A stretch of 64,000 bases of DNA from Micropruina sp. (GTDB lineage Bacteria; Actinomycetota; Actinomycetes; Propionibacteriales; Propionibacteriaceae). The stretch lies in the NCBI GenBank assembly GCA_016716635.1, contig JADJVZ010000011.1, positions 682,001-746,000 on the forward strand, given 5' to 3'. Each line of letters opens with the position of its first letter. The first letter of the stretch is position 1. This document shows, one piece after another, positions 51,853 to 61,000 of this stretch. Position numbers and translations under genes: made by a program. The notes beneath the pieces are model-generated. The model was not told the origin of the DNA, ran no database searches, and saw only the letters and a list, made by a program, of their open reading frames with translations.

Positions 51853-54294
51853 CTACGCCAGGTAGCGCGAGCCGATCCGGTCGATCGGCTGGGTGCCGGG
51901 CGTGCCCGAACCATCGCGCCGGGGATCCGGCTCGGGCAGGTCGATGGGCGACCCCGAGGCCGCGGCGGCGACCGCAGGATCGGCACCCACCCAGGCCGCC
52001 AGTAGCACGTCCTCGCCCTTCAAGAAACGCTGGCAGCGCACTCCACCGGTCGCGCGTCCCTTGGCCGGGTAGAGCTCAAACGGGGTGACTTTCAGCGAGC
52101 CAACGTCCGTGCCGGGCAGGGCCGTCGAGGATCCGGCCACCGTGACCACCGACGAATCGGCCGTGCGGGAGGCGCCGAAGAACACCGCGCGAGCGCCTGC
52201 CGCGAGGTTGATGCCCGCCATACCGCCGCCCGAGCGTCCCTGGGGACGCACGGCCGACGCTGGGAAATGCAGTAATTGAGCGTCCGAGGTCACGAACACG
52301 AGCTCGAGTTCATCGTGCGGCAACTCGACCGCGCCGATGACGCTGTCGCCCTCGTCGAGGCGGATCACGTCCCAGGCGTCCTTGGCGGCCAACTGCTCGG
52401 GGTTCGCGCGCTTGACCACGCCCTTGGCGGTGCCGAACGCCCAGCCGAACGTGGTCTCGCCGAGGCTCGTGAGGGCTAATACCCGCTCGCCGGGATCGAG
52501 TTGGATCAGCTCGCTGAGCGGCAACCCACCCTGCAAGTTCGGCGCTGTGGCCAGTGAGGGCAGGGTTGGCAGGTCGATGGCCTGGCAGCGGATCAGGCGT
52601 CCGGTCGAGGTGAGCGCGCCGTATTCGCCGCGCGCCGTCGTACGGACGACCGACACCACCACGTCATGCTGCGCGCGGGGGCCGGACGACATCAGCGGTT
52701 CGTCGTTCACGCTGCGGGCGACCAGCCCGACCGACGAGAGCAGCACCCAGCAGGGATCGTCCGCGACCTCGAGCGGCTGCGCCTTGCTGGCCGTGACCGC
52801 CTGGCCGCCGGAGGAAGCCAGCAGCACGGTGCGGCGAGGGGTGCCGTGCGTCCGCGCGACCTCGTCCAACTCGTTGCCGACGAGCCGACGCAGCACCGCG
52901 TCGTCGTCGATGATGGCGCGCAGTTCGGTGATGGTGGCCTGCAACTTGTCGCGCTCGGCCTCCAGCTCGATCTTCGACATCCGGGTCAGCCGTCGCAGCT
53001 GCATGTCGAGGATGTAGTTGGTTTGCACCTCGCTGAGCTCGAAGGCCTCCATGAGCCGGACGCGCGCCTGGGCCGCGTCTTCCGATGAGCGGATGATCGC
53101 AATCACGTCATCGATGTCGACGATGGCCAGCAGCAGGCCCTCGACGAGGTGGAGTCGATCCGACGCCTTCGCCAGGGCGAACTGCGTGCGCCGCAGCGTC
53201 ACCTCAAGGCGGTGTTCGAGGTAGACGGTCAGCAGTTCCTTGAGCGACAAGGTGCGCGGCTGACCGTCCACCAGTGCGACGGCGTTGATCGAGAAGCTGT
53301 CTTCGAGCTTGGTCGACCGGAACAACTGCTCCAGCAGGGCCTCGGGGTTGATGCCGTTCTTGACCTCGATGACCAGGCGGGTGCCGTTTTGCAGGTCGGT
53401 GAGGTCCTTGATGTCGGCGATGCCCTGGAGCTTCTTGGCCTGGACGAGCGTCTTGATCTGCTCCATGATCCGCTCGGGACCCACCATGTAGGGCAGTTCG
53501 GTGACCACGATGCCCTTGCGGCGCGCGTGCACCTGTTCGATGCGGGTGGTGGCGCGGATGCGGAAGCTGCCGCGACCGGTGGCGTAGGCGTCACGGATAC
53601 CGTCAAGTCCGATGACCTTGCCGCCGGTGGGCAGGTCGGGGCCGGGGATGAACCGCATGAGTTCGTCGAGGTCGGCCTCGGGGTGGTGCAGCAGGTGCTT
53701 GAGGGCCTGGATGGTTTCGACCAGGTTGTGCGGCGGGATGTTAGTGGCCATGCCCACGGCGATGCCGGTCGAGCCGTTGACCAGCAGGTTCGGGAAGGCC
53801 GCCGGCAAGACGACCGGTTCGGTCTCTTTGCCGTCGTAGTTGGACTTGAAATCGACCGTGTCGGCGTCGAGCCCGGCGGTCATGGCGGCGGCCGCCCACG
53901 ACATTCGACACTCGGTGTAGCGCATGGCGGCGGGCCCGGCGTCCAACGATCCGAAGTTGCCATGCGGGTCGACCAGCGGCAGGCGCACCGCCCAGGTTTG
54001 CCCCATGCGGACGAGCGCGTCGTAGATCGCGGTGTCGCCGTGGGGATGCAGCTTGCCCATGACCTCGCCGACCACGCGGGCGCACTTCACGTGCGAGCGG
54101 TCGGGGCGGACGCCCATGTCGTCCATCGAGTACAGGATGCGGCGTTGGACCGGCTTCAGCCCGTCGCGGGCGTCCGGCAGCGCGCGGGAGTAGATGACGG
54201 AGTAGGCGTATTCGAGGAAGCTGGTGTTCATCTCCTCGCTGACGTCGATATCGACGATGCGCTCTTCAGCGTCGATATCTGCGTTGGCGGCCAT
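51853..54294 (-). CDS. parC: DNA topoisomerase IV/gyrase subunit A-like (ParC)
   Basis: 813-aa DNA-cleaving subunit. Active-site Y126 in AAMRYTECRMS, quinolone pocket region LHPHGDTAIYDALVRMGQ (Thr88 at the E. coli Ser83 place), and DPHGNFGSLDAGPAAMRY. The C-terminal beta-pinwheel starts near 500; no gyrase-type GQRGGKG box was noticed, which favours ParC. ATG 54294 chosen; the longer frame is unsupported. Confidence 0.9.
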   Translation of the reverse strand: MAANADIDAEERIVDIDVSEEMNTSFLEYAYSVIYSRALPDARDGLKPVQRRILYSMDDMGVRPDRSHVKCARVVGEVMGKLHPHGDTAIYDALVRMGQTWAVRLPLVDPHGNFGSLDAGPAAMRYTECRMSWAAAAMTAGLDADTVDFKSNYDGKETEPVVLPAAFPNLLVNGSTGIAVGMATNIPPHNLVETIQALKHLLHHPEADLDELMRFIPGPDLPTGGKVIGLDGIRDAYATGRGSFRIRATTRIEQVHARRKGIVVTELPYMVGPERIMEQIKTLVQAKKLQGIADIKDLTDLQNGTRLVIEVKNGINPEALLEQLFRSTKLEDSFSINAVALVDGQPRTLSLKELLTVYLEHRLEVTLRRTQFALAKASDRLHLVEGLLLAIVDIDDVIAIIRSSEDAAQARVRLMEAFELSEVQTNYILDMQLRRLTRMSKIELEAERDKLQATITELRAIIDDDAVLRRLVGNELDEVARTHGTPRRTVLLASSGGQAVTASKAQPLEVADDPCWVLLSSVGLVARSVNDEPLMSSGPRAQHDVVVSVVRTTARGEYGALTSTGRLIRCQAIDLPTLPSLATAPNLQGGLPLSELIQLDPGERVLALTSLGETTFGWAFGTAKGVVKRANPEQLAAKDAWDVIRLDEGDSVIGAVELPHDELELVFVTSDAQLLHFPASAVRPQGRSGGGMAGINLAAGARAVFFGASRTADSSVVTVAGSSTALPGTDVGSLKVTPFELYPAKGRATGGVRCQRFLKGEDVLLAAWVGADPAVAAAASGSPIDLPEPDPRRDGSGTPGTQPIDRIGSRYLA

Positions 54295-54381
54295 CGGCGT
54301 CCTTCCTGAGGGTGAACCGGTCGATTCTCTCAACCAAGTGATCCCACGCTGGGATGGCGCGCGGGGGGAGGCCCGACTGGG

Positions 54382-55437
54382 CTAGACGGCGTCGCCGTCC
54401 GGGGTCTCCTGTAACGCTCCTTGAAGGAGCGTCAGTAGTTCGCGTCCGTCCACGGCCTGAACCAGGGGAGTGTCGGGTGCCTGCTCGGGTTCGGGCACCG
54501 CCACGGGGACGTTCGTTCCGTGGGCCAGCCACTGCTCTTGTTCCGAGAGGTTGCGAATCGCAATGGCTCGCACCCGGTCGGGCTCAAGGTCGGCGAACTC
54601 GGTGTAGATGACCGGATCGTGCTGCCCGTCGTCCCCGACCAGGACCCACTGGATGTTCGGGAAGTCGGCTGCCAGCTGCAGCAAGGTGTCGCGCTTGTGC
54701 GCGACCCCGGAGCGGAACCAGCCGGTGTTCGTGGGCCCCCAGTCGGTGAGCAGCAGCGGCCCGATCGGGTAGGCGTGCCGGCGCAGGAAGCGATTCAGGA
54801 AGCCCTGGGTGTTCCAGGCACCGGTCGACACGTAGACGATCGGCGCGCCGGGGTGCTCGTTGAGCAGTGTGCTGAGCATTCGCGCCATGCCGGGTACGGC
54901 CTGGCGGTTCGACTCGTCCCGGACGAAGCTGTTCCACGCCGCCACGAAGGGACGCGGCAACCAGGTGGTGATGACGGTGTCGTCGATGTCGCAGATCAAC
55001 CCGAAGTCGACCGCCGGATCGACGATGAGGACCTCGGCCTCGATGATCGGCGAGCCGTTGGTCTGCAACTGAGCCTTGTGCCAGCCGGGCGGCAACCCGT
55101 GGTTCCGGAGCCGGACGTCGACGTAGCCACCCCGGTCGGAGGTGACCGTGACCGTCTGGCTGCCCAGGGTGATCGTGACCTTTTCCCGGACGGCCGCAGC
55201 CACGAAGAAGTTGCGGAATCCCCGGCGGCGGGCGAAGTCGTCAGTGAGCTTGGCCAAGCGGTTACGCGGACGCCCTGGAATCAGCACCACGCGTCCGAGG
55301 ACGCGCGCCGAGGCGGGCGTCCCGTAGCCGGTGTAGCTCATCACGGAGTCCTGGTAACCCAGGCGGCGGCGTAGGCCCTCCATGCCGCGATCGATGACCT
55401 CCTCGGCCCGCGCGGCGATGAAGGGTTTGTTACTCAC
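54382..55437 (-). CDS. APP1-like phosphatase-domain protein (DUF2183)
   Basis: 351 aa. The HAD-like DUF2183 domain has DFGLICDIDDTVITTWLPRP, with the DxDDT catalytic pattern, then YVSTGAWNTQGFLNRF and WVLVGDDGQHDP. The family includes yeast App1 phosphatidate phosphatase. TAGGGT lies seven bases before GTG 55437, making that start better than GTG 55446. Confidence 0.85.
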   Translation of the reverse strand: MSNKPFIAARAEEVIDRGMEGLRRRLGYQDSVMSYTGYGTPASARVLGRVVLIPGRPRNRLAKLTDDFARRRGFRNFFVAAAVREKVTITLGSQTVTVTSDRGGYVDVRLRNHGLPPGWHKAQLQTNGSPIIEAEVLIVDPAVDFGLICDIDDTVITTWLPRPFVAAWNSFVRDESNRQAVPGMARMLSTLLNEHPGAPIVYVSTGAWNTQGFLNRFLRRHAYPIGPLLLTDWGPTNTGWFRSGVAHKRDTLLQLAADFPNIQWVLVGDDGQHDPVIYTEFADLEPDRVRAIAIRNLSEQEQWLAHGTNVPVAVPEPEQAPDTPLVQAVDGRELLTLLQGALQETPDGDAV

Positions 55438-55444
55438 GGCGGCC

Positions 55445-55450
55445 ACCCTA
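55445..55450 (-). promoter_or_regulatory. -10 box of leaderless APP1 gene
   Basis: Minus strand TAGGGT, seven bases before GTG 55437. Confidence 0.6.
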
Positions 55451-55582
55451 CCGACCGGAGGCGAATCTTGGCGTGCCCCCCGGGCCTAGCGGACGCCGGC
55501 CACGTGGGTGCGAGACTCATGCTCCTGACGCTGAGCGTTCCACAGGCGGGCATGGTGGGACGCGAGAAGGTGACCGCCAAAG

Positions 55583-55603
55583 CTATATCAGTTCATGATA
55601 TAG
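55583..55603 (+). promoter_or_regulatory. operator palindrome overlapping the TA promoter
   Basis: CTATATCA-GTTCA-TGATATAG, perfect 8-bp arms. It overlaps the -10 TATAGT (55599-55604), which lies six bases before ATG 55611. This fits autorepression by the HTH antitoxin. Confidence 0.7.
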
Positions 55604-55610
55604 TTGGGCG

Positions 55611-56126
55611 ATGAATCGAAGCGAGGTACTCCACAGGAGCCTGCGGCTCACTGGGACCAGCCAAACCGATCTGTCCCGCATGACGGGCGTCCCGCAAGGT
55701 CGCATCAGCCAATACGTCAACGGCACGCTCGAGCCGTCCGACCCCATGCTGACCCGCCTGCTGTCACCGCTAGGAGTCTCGGTTTCCATCGAGGTCAAGC
55801 CGATCGATCTGGAGCGCACCAAGCAGCGAAGCTGGCGGCTCCATCGCCAGATCAGCCTGAACCTCGGTCGCCGGGGCGTCACCGAGGGCGACTGGAGGAA
55901 GATGGACCGAAACCTTGAACAGGTACGTCGCGGTACCCGAGGCCAGCCCCATGGGCGCAACATGGACACCTGGCAGCGGATCATCGACGAGCGAGACGTC
56001 CAGTCCTTGCACCGGGTGCTCACCGACACGTCAAGCGAGGGTATCGAGATGCGCGAAGTGTCCCCGATGGCCGGATTCCTCACCGAGGACGAGCGCCGTA
56101 GTCTCGTAGCCGTTCCTTCCCGATGA
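55611..56126 (+). CDS. HTH antitoxin-like protein of a TA pair
   Basis: 171 aa. N-terminal helix-turn-helix (LTGTSQTDLSRMTGVPQGRISQYVNG, residues about 13-38), then a helical C-terminal part that may bind the toxin. Translation is probably leaderless. Its TGA overlaps the toxin ATG by four bases. XRE-type regulators paired with nucleotidyltransferase toxins form a known TA layout. An operator lies on its own promoter. Confidence 0.8.
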   Translation: MNRSEVLHRSLRLTGTSQTDLSRMTGVPQGRISQYVNGTLEPSDPMLTRLLSPLGVSVSIEVKPIDLERTKQRSWRLHRQISLNLGRRGVTEGDWRKMDRNLEQVRRGTRGQPHGRNMDTWQRIIDERDVQSLHRVLTDTSSEGIEMREVSPMAGFLTEDERRSLVAVPSR

Positions 56127-56576
56127 ACCGCGAGCAACTGGCGCACGCCATTCGGGCCTCCTGCGCGATCACTCAGCTGGACTCCGTGATCATCATCGGA
56201 TCGCAGGCGATTCTCGGGTCCTACGACGAGGATGAACTCCCGCAAGCGGCCACAGCCTCACGCGAAGTCGACGTGTGGCCCGATGTGGAAGACCCTCGCC
56301 TGGAACAGGAACTGTCCGACCTGTTAGCGGGTGTCGCAGGTGAGCTATCTCTGTTCGAGGAACAACACGGATTCGCCCTCGACGGTGTCGACCACACCAC
56401 TGCCGCACTCCCCGAGGGTTGGCGCGAACGGCTCCTTCCCTTCTCGAACGCCCAGACTCAAGATGTCGTCACGGGACGCCAGTACACCGGCTGGTGCCTA
56501 TCTCCTGCCGACCTCTGCGTCGCCAAGCTCTGCGCCGCACGCGAAAAGGACCAAACTTTCGTTCACGCACTCTTCA
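56123..56576 (+). pseudogene. nucleotidyltransferase toxin, 5' part, disrupted by IS
   Basis: First 151 codons of a DUF6036/AbiEii-like nucleotidyltransferase toxin: SVIIIGSQAILGSY carries the G-S motif and REVDVWPD the acidic pair. The frame runs into an IS at 56577 and ends 56743 with 55 foreign codons. Joining 56123-56576 with 58247-58377 restores a 194-aa frame with no shift, so the insertion was recent. The TA pair is probably inactive as it stands, unless the truncated toxin works. Confidence 0.85.
56573..56576. repeat. IS target-site duplication, left
   Basis: TTCA before the left end; the same TTCA follows the right end (58243-58246). Confidence 0.8.
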
Positions 56577-56643
56577 GAGCCTGTTGCTTTTTCGGGGTTG
56601 TGTCGGGCCGGGTTTCTGGGCGTGTGGGTGGAACAATTGTCTT

Positions 56644-57000
56644 GTGGCTAAGGGTTTCAAGGCGGTGGATCGGGACCAGGGGTTCTTGTTGCCGGTGGAT
56701 ATGCGGGATTGGCTCCCGGCTGATCATCTGGTCTGGTTCGTGATCGAGGTCATCGAGTCGTTAGACCTGTCGGCGTTCCGTGGCCGGTACCGGTTGGGTC
56801 GGGCGGGTCGGGAAGCGTTCGACCCGGTGATGATGGTGACTTTGTTGGCGTATGCCTACTGTCGGGGGTTGCGTTCCTCGCGTGGGATCGAGCGGGCGTG
56901 TTTGACTGATGTGGCGTTCCGGATCGTGTGTGGTCAGCGACGGCCAGACCATACGGTGATCGCCCGGTTCCGGGCCGGTCATGAGGGGAGCCTTGTCTGA
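56644..57000 (+). pseudogene. IS1182 transposase, N-terminal part
   Basis: 118 codons from GTG 56644: VDRDQGFLLPVDMRDWLPADH, FDPVMMVTLLAYAYCRGLRSS, and DHTVIARFRAGHE. The frame then stops after a GAGGGGAGCC run. The rest of the protein continues one frame over. Merging the two would give a normal length near 490 aa. Confidence 0.85.
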
Positions 57001-58129
57001 CTTGTTCGCTCAGGTGCTGGTGGTGTGTGGCCGGGCTGGGATGGGTCAGGTTGATCTGGTCGCGATCGATGGCACGAAGATCGCTGCGAATGCCGCGTTG
57101 GATCGCAGCCGGGATCTGGCCTGGTACCGCAAACACGCTGCGGCGTTCCTCAAGGAAGCCAGCCAGGTTGACGAGGCTGAGGATGCCGCTGAGGCAGCCG
57201 CCGGGGAACCAGCCGATCCACTGTTACGGGACCCGTCGGGTCGTCGGGAACGGATCAGACAGGTCCTCGAAGAGTTCAACAACCGGCAAGCCAACCAGAC
57301 CCTGCCAGTGGTCGAGGCCGAAGCCCGGGCCCGGCAGGCCCGAGCCGATTATGAGGCGTTGGTCGCTGCCCGGCAGGCAGGTATCCAGGCCCAACGTCAG
57401 GGAAACCACATCGGCCGATCGTTCGATCCAGACCTGGTCCCGAAACGACACCAGGCAGCCTTACGACGAGCCGAACGAGCCGAAAAGTTCGTTACCACGC
57501 TGCGGGAACGCCTCACCCGACAGTCCCCGGTCCGGGTGAACCAGACCGATCCCCAGTCCAAGATCATGAAGACCCGTCAGGGTTGGGTCCAGGGCTACAA
57601 CTGTCAGATCGCGGTCAGCGCCGACGGGCTGATCCTGGTAGCCCAGGCCACTACCCAGGCCACCGATAACGCCCAGTTCATCCCGATCATGACCAAAGCC
57701 GTTGAGGCCGTGGACCTGATCAACACCACCACCGGACAATCCCGCCAGATCCGCACCGTGCTCGCCGATGCCGGCTACTACAGCGAAGCCAACCTCGCCG
57801 CCCCAGGCCCTGATCGGATCATCGCCGCCGGGAAAGCCCACAACATCACCGCAAACAACCCCGGCACCGGGAAACCCCGCCCGATCAACGAACGCAACAC
57901 TGCCAGCACCGCCATGATCAACCGGCTCAGCGACCCCGACACCGCCACCCTGTACAAACGCCGAAGCGCCCTGATCGAGCCCATCAACGCCCACCTCAAA
58001 GACCGCCGAGGGCTCCGCGTCTTCGCCCGACGAGGCCAACCCGCCGCCCACAGCGAACTCAGATTCGCCGCCGCGATCACGAACCTGATGCGCCTCCGCA
58101 ACACCGGCTACCAACCCCAACCCGCCTAA
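56981..58129 (+). pseudogene. IS1182 transposase, C-terminal part (frameshifted)
   Basis: 382 codons. DDE residues: D in VAIDGTKIAANA, D in VLADAGYYSEAN, and E in RSALIEPINAHLKDRRGL. The true N-terminus lies in the other frame; one extra base in the G-run near 56983-56986 explains the break. The transposase is probably inactive, unless ribosomes slip there. Confidence 0.85.
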
Positions 58130-58242
58130 CAAAAGGCCCCCACCACAGCCCTCCACGCACCCCACCCCGGGGTGGTCCCGCCCAACCCCACGGGCCGACC
58201 CGCCCACCCCACCAACCCCCGCCACGAAAAAACGACAGGCTC

Positions 58243-58377
58243 TTCAAGGCGGGCCTCGTCACGAAAGCGGCCGTTGCTAGCCTTCTGCCGACGGTTCCAG
58301 CCGCAAACCAGCCCGCCGCCCAAGCGGCCCTCGCCGCTCTCAGCGCGGGCATCGCCCAGGAGTCATCCGGAAACTGA
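58243..58377 (+). pseudogene. nucleotidyltransferase toxin, 3' part
   Basis: After TTCA 58243-58246 the toxin frame continues (from the joint codon FK) as AGLVTKAAVASLLPTVPAA and ends SSGN at TGA 58375-58377. It completes the gene begun at 56123. Confidence 0.8.
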
Positions 58378-58421
58378 CGGACCGGAGCCCAAGCCAAAGC
58401 ACAGCGCCCAGCGGCGGGTGG

Positions 58422-59171
58422 TCATGATCCTGTGCGGTCGACGTGCGACAACGAGCGGACACCGCGTTCGATGTGCCATTGGGCGAAGGCGGCGACGAGG
58501 CCGTCCGATTCGCGCAGGACGACGGGCTCGGCGTCGCGCGTGGCCACCCAATCGCCCGCCAGCAAGGATCCGAGCAGGGTGAGCGTCGCGGGTCGGGGGA
58601 AGGGCGTCCCGGGTGGACGGCAGCGACGGCACACCGACCCTCCGGCCGACGGGCTGAAGCCCTCGTGGGGGCCGGCCTCACCGCAGCGGGCGCAGTCGTC
58701 CAGCGAGGGCGCGTAACCGGCCGTCGCCAACGCGCGCAGCAGGTAGCTGTTCATGATCATCGTGGGAGGACGCTCGCCGTCCGAGGTGCCTTCAGTGAGG
58801 GCCCGCAGGCCACCCACGAGCAGCAAATACTGCCGGATCGCGGGCTGGCCCTCTTCCTCAACCAGGCGATCGGCCGTTTCGAGCATGACCTGACCGGCCG
58901 TGAAGGCGGCGTAATCGCTGGTGAGGGGCTCGGAGAACGTGTGCAGGGTGACGGCCTGGGCGACGACGTCCAGCGTGCGTCCTTCGGCGAACATCAGGTC
59001 GACGTGATTGAACGGCTCCAGCCGGGCACCGAACTTGGAGCGGGTGCGTCGGACGCCACGCGCCACCGCCCGCACCTTGCCGTGGGAGCGGCTGAGCATG
59101 GTGACGATCCGGTCGGCCTCGCCCAGCTTGTGGGTCCGAAGGACGACCGCCTCATCACGGTAGGTCGGCAC
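58422..59171 (-). CDS. recO: recombination mediator RecO
   Basis: 249 aa. The protein opens with YRDEAVVLRTHKLGEADRIV (OB fold). The C-terminal zinc site uses CARCGEAG and VCRRCRPPG. RecO loads RecA in gap repair. Start GTG 59171 has CACAAT six bases upstream. Followed by the Fur-family gene on the same strand, a frequent actinobacterial order. Confidence 0.94.
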   Translation of the reverse strand: MPTYRDEAVVLRTHKLGEADRIVTMLSRSHGKVRAVARGVRRTRSKFGARLEPFNHVDLMFAEGRTLDVVAQAVTLHTFSEPLTSDYAAFTAGQVMLETADRLVEEEGQPAIRQYLLLVGGLRALTEGTSDGERPPTMIMNSYLLRALATAGYAPSLDDCARCGEAGPHEGFSPSAGGSVCRRCRPPGTPFPRPATLTLLGSLLAGDWVATRDAEPVVLRESDGLVAAFAQWHIERGVRSLSHVDRTGS

Positions 59172-59225
59172 GCGTCCATTGTGAGGCCGTCAGCGCCTGG
59201 GCAAGCCCGCGACACCCGTCGGGCG

Positions 59226-59636
59226 TCAGGCGCGGCAATCGCCGCAGAGGCCGAAGAGTTCCAGTTCGTGGTCGATGTCGGCGAAGCCGTACTGCTTCGC
59301 GGCCGCGTCGGCCCAGCGCTCGAAATCGGGCAGCTCGACCTCAACGGTCTTGCCGCAACCCCGGCAGATGAGGTGGTGGTGATGGCCGGTGGAACAGGCC
59401 CGGTACGCGGCGAGCCCTTCGGGCGTGCGCACCATGTCGACCTCGCCTGCCTCGGTGAGCGACTGCAGCGTGCGATATACCGTAGCCAGGCCCACTTTGG
59501 TGCCGCGGCGGTTGAGCTCGCTGTGCCACTCCTGGGCGGTCAGGAAGCCGGGCAGCTCGTCGAGCAGCGTCTCCAAAGCGGCGCGTTGGCGCGTTTGGCG
59601 AGGGTGCTGCGGCTCGGTCACCCCTCGATGATCCAC
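59226..59636 (-). CDS. Fur-family regulator, probably Zur
   Basis: 136 aa (GTG 59636; GTG 59621 is an alternative). Winged helix ATVYRTLQSLTEAGEVD, histidine-rich GHHHHLICRGCGKTVEVE, and C-terminal CGDC. CxxC pairs hold structural zinc. Next to recO this is usually Zur, which represses zinc uptake; a Zur box was not searched for. It ends 54 bases before recO. Confidence 0.85.
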   Translation of the reverse strand: MDHRGVTEPQHPRQTRQRAALETLLDELPGFLTAQEWHSELNRRGTKVGLATVYRTLQSLTEAGEVDMVRTPEGLAAYRACSTGHHHHLICRGCGKTVEVELPDFERWADAAAKQYGFADIDHELELFGLCGDCRA

Positions 59637-59666
59637 GGACGTCCGGCCTGGGGCAAACCCGAAGGC

Positions 59667-60863
59667 TCAGGCGACACGGCGGCCGGCGTCCGCGGCAACC
59701 GCGACGAGGAAGGCCGGCTCGCCGAATCCGCGCTCAGCGAACGCGTCATGGACGGCCTGGACGGTCGCCTCGACCTGGGAAGCCTCGATCAGGGCGATGG
59801 CCGAGCCTCCGAAGCCGCCGCCGGTCATCCGGGCGCCGAGGGCACCGGCAGCCATCGCGGCGCTCACCACGGTGTCGAGCTCGGGGACGGTCACCTCGTA
59901 GTCGACGCGTAGCGATTCGTGCGAGGCGATCATGAGAGGGCCGACGTCGCGCAGGCGTCCGGCTCGGACGAGCGCCACGAACTCTTCGACCCGGGCGATC
60001 TCGGTCACGACGTGACGGACGCGCTGGCGAGCCACCGGGTCGTCAAGCTGGGCGAGCGCGGCGTCGAGGTCGGTGATCTCGCGCAAGGTCGGGATGCCCA
60101 GCGTGGCCGCCGCGGCCTCACACGAGGCTCGCCGAGCGGCGTATTGGCCGTCCACCAGCGCGTGCGGGGCCTTGGTGTCGACCACGAGAAGCGCCAGCCC
60201 CTCGGCGGCCAGGTCGAAGGGGACGGGCTCGGTGTGGCCGTCGCGGCAATCCAGCAACAGGGCCTGCCCGGCGGAGGTTCGCAGCGACGCGGCCTGATCG
60301 AGGCCGCCGGTGGGGGCGCCCGAGACGAGATTCTCCGACCGCACGCAGAGGGCGGCCAGGCGCGCCCGTCCGTCGTCGTCGGTGGCCAGGCCGAGGTCAT
60401 AGACCTCGTCCAACCCCAGGGCAGCGGCGCATTCGATGGCCGCCGAGCTCGACAACCCCGACCCGAGCGGCACGCAGCTGGCGAAAGCCGCGTCGAAGCC
60501 GTGGACGGTCATCCCGGCGTCGCGCAAGGCCCACGCGGGACCGGCAGCGTAGGTCACCCAGCCAGGAAGGTCGCCGCCGGGACGGACGTCGTCGAGCGTC
60601 CCCGCCCAGACCGCCTGCGGCGCGAGATCGGACACGACGCGCACGACGTCGTCGGAGCGGGGGGAGAGGGCGGCGAACGTCCGATGGGGCAAGGCGATCG
60701 GCAGGCAGAGCCCCCCGTTGTAGTCGGTGTGTTCGCCGATGAGGTTGACCCGGCCCGGCGAGGCCCACACTCCCGCGGGCGCGGAGCCGAAGGTCTCGGC
60801 GAACAGGGCGGTGGCGAGGTCGGCGCCTTCGGCGTTCGTCCACGCGGGCTGCAAAGTGCTCAT
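59667..60863 (-). CDS. galK: galactokinase
   Basis: 398-aa GHMP kinase phosphorylating galactose at C1 (Leloir pathway). GRVNLIGEHTDYNGG is the galactokinase signature, LGSGLSSSAAIECA the ATP loop, and GARMTGGGFGGSAIAL the third motif. ATG 60863 has GGAGGAA; the longer frame covers the operators. No galT or galE is adjacent. Confidence 0.95.
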   Translation of the reverse strand: MSTLQPAWTNAEGADLATALFAETFGSAPAGVWASPGRVNLIGEHTDYNGGLCLPIALPHRTFAALSPRSDDVVRVVSDLAPQAVWAGTLDDVRPGGDLPGWVTYAAGPAWALRDAGMTVHGFDAAFASCVPLGSGLSSSAAIECAAALGLDEVYDLGLATDDDGRARLAALCVRSENLVSGAPTGGLDQAASLRTSAGQALLLDCRDGHTEPVPFDLAAEGLALLVVDTKAPHALVDGQYAARRASCEAAAATLGIPTLREITDLDAALAQLDDPVARQRVRHVVTEIARVEEFVALVRAGRLRDVGPLMIASHESLRVDYEVTVPELDTVVSAAMAAGALGARMTGGGFGGSAIALIEASQVEATVQAVHDAFAERGFGEPAFLVAVAADAGRRVA

Positions 60864-60937
60864 GGCTTCCTCCGCGTCCGAGCATGCCATAACCGCAGCC
60901 AAAGGATCGGGTCTTTGAGGGCTCTGAGACTTGCGGA

Positions 60938-60953
60938 GAATACAAATGTATTC
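60938..60953. promoter_or_regulatory. operator palindrome 1 upstream of the CPBP gene
   Basis: GAATAC-AAAT-GTATTC, perfect. It contains TACAAATGTA, resembling the TACANNTGTA core bound by BlaI/CopY-type repressors. Site 2 is 31 bases further on. Confidence 0.65.
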
Positions 60954-60968
60954 TACGGTGAGACATCG

Positions 60969-60984
60969 GAATACACGCGTATCC
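60969..60984. promoter_or_regulatory. operator palindrome 2 upstream of the CPBP gene
   Basis: GAATAC-ACGC-GTATCC, one mismatch in the arms. It lies 31 bases centre to centre from site 1 (three helical turns), so two dimers could bind the same face. Confidence 0.6.
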
Positions 60985-61000
60985 TCAAGGAGCACTCGCC

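Larger units (their letters stand above)
56577..58242 (+). mobile_element. IS1182-type insertion sequence
   Basis: 1666 bases. Terminal repeats: left GAGCCTGTTGCTTTTTCG, right complement GAGCCTGTCGTTTTTTCG, differing at two positions in 18. Flanking TTCA duplications are intact. It carries one transposase, split by a +1 shift. The DUF772-like N-terminus and DDE C-terminus place it in the IS1182 family. Confidence 0.9.

Noticed and set aside
56975..56995. Programmed -1 frameshift in the transposase
   Set aside because: The two frames differ by +1 and the run GGGG is not a classical A/T-rich -1 slippery site; mutation is simpler.
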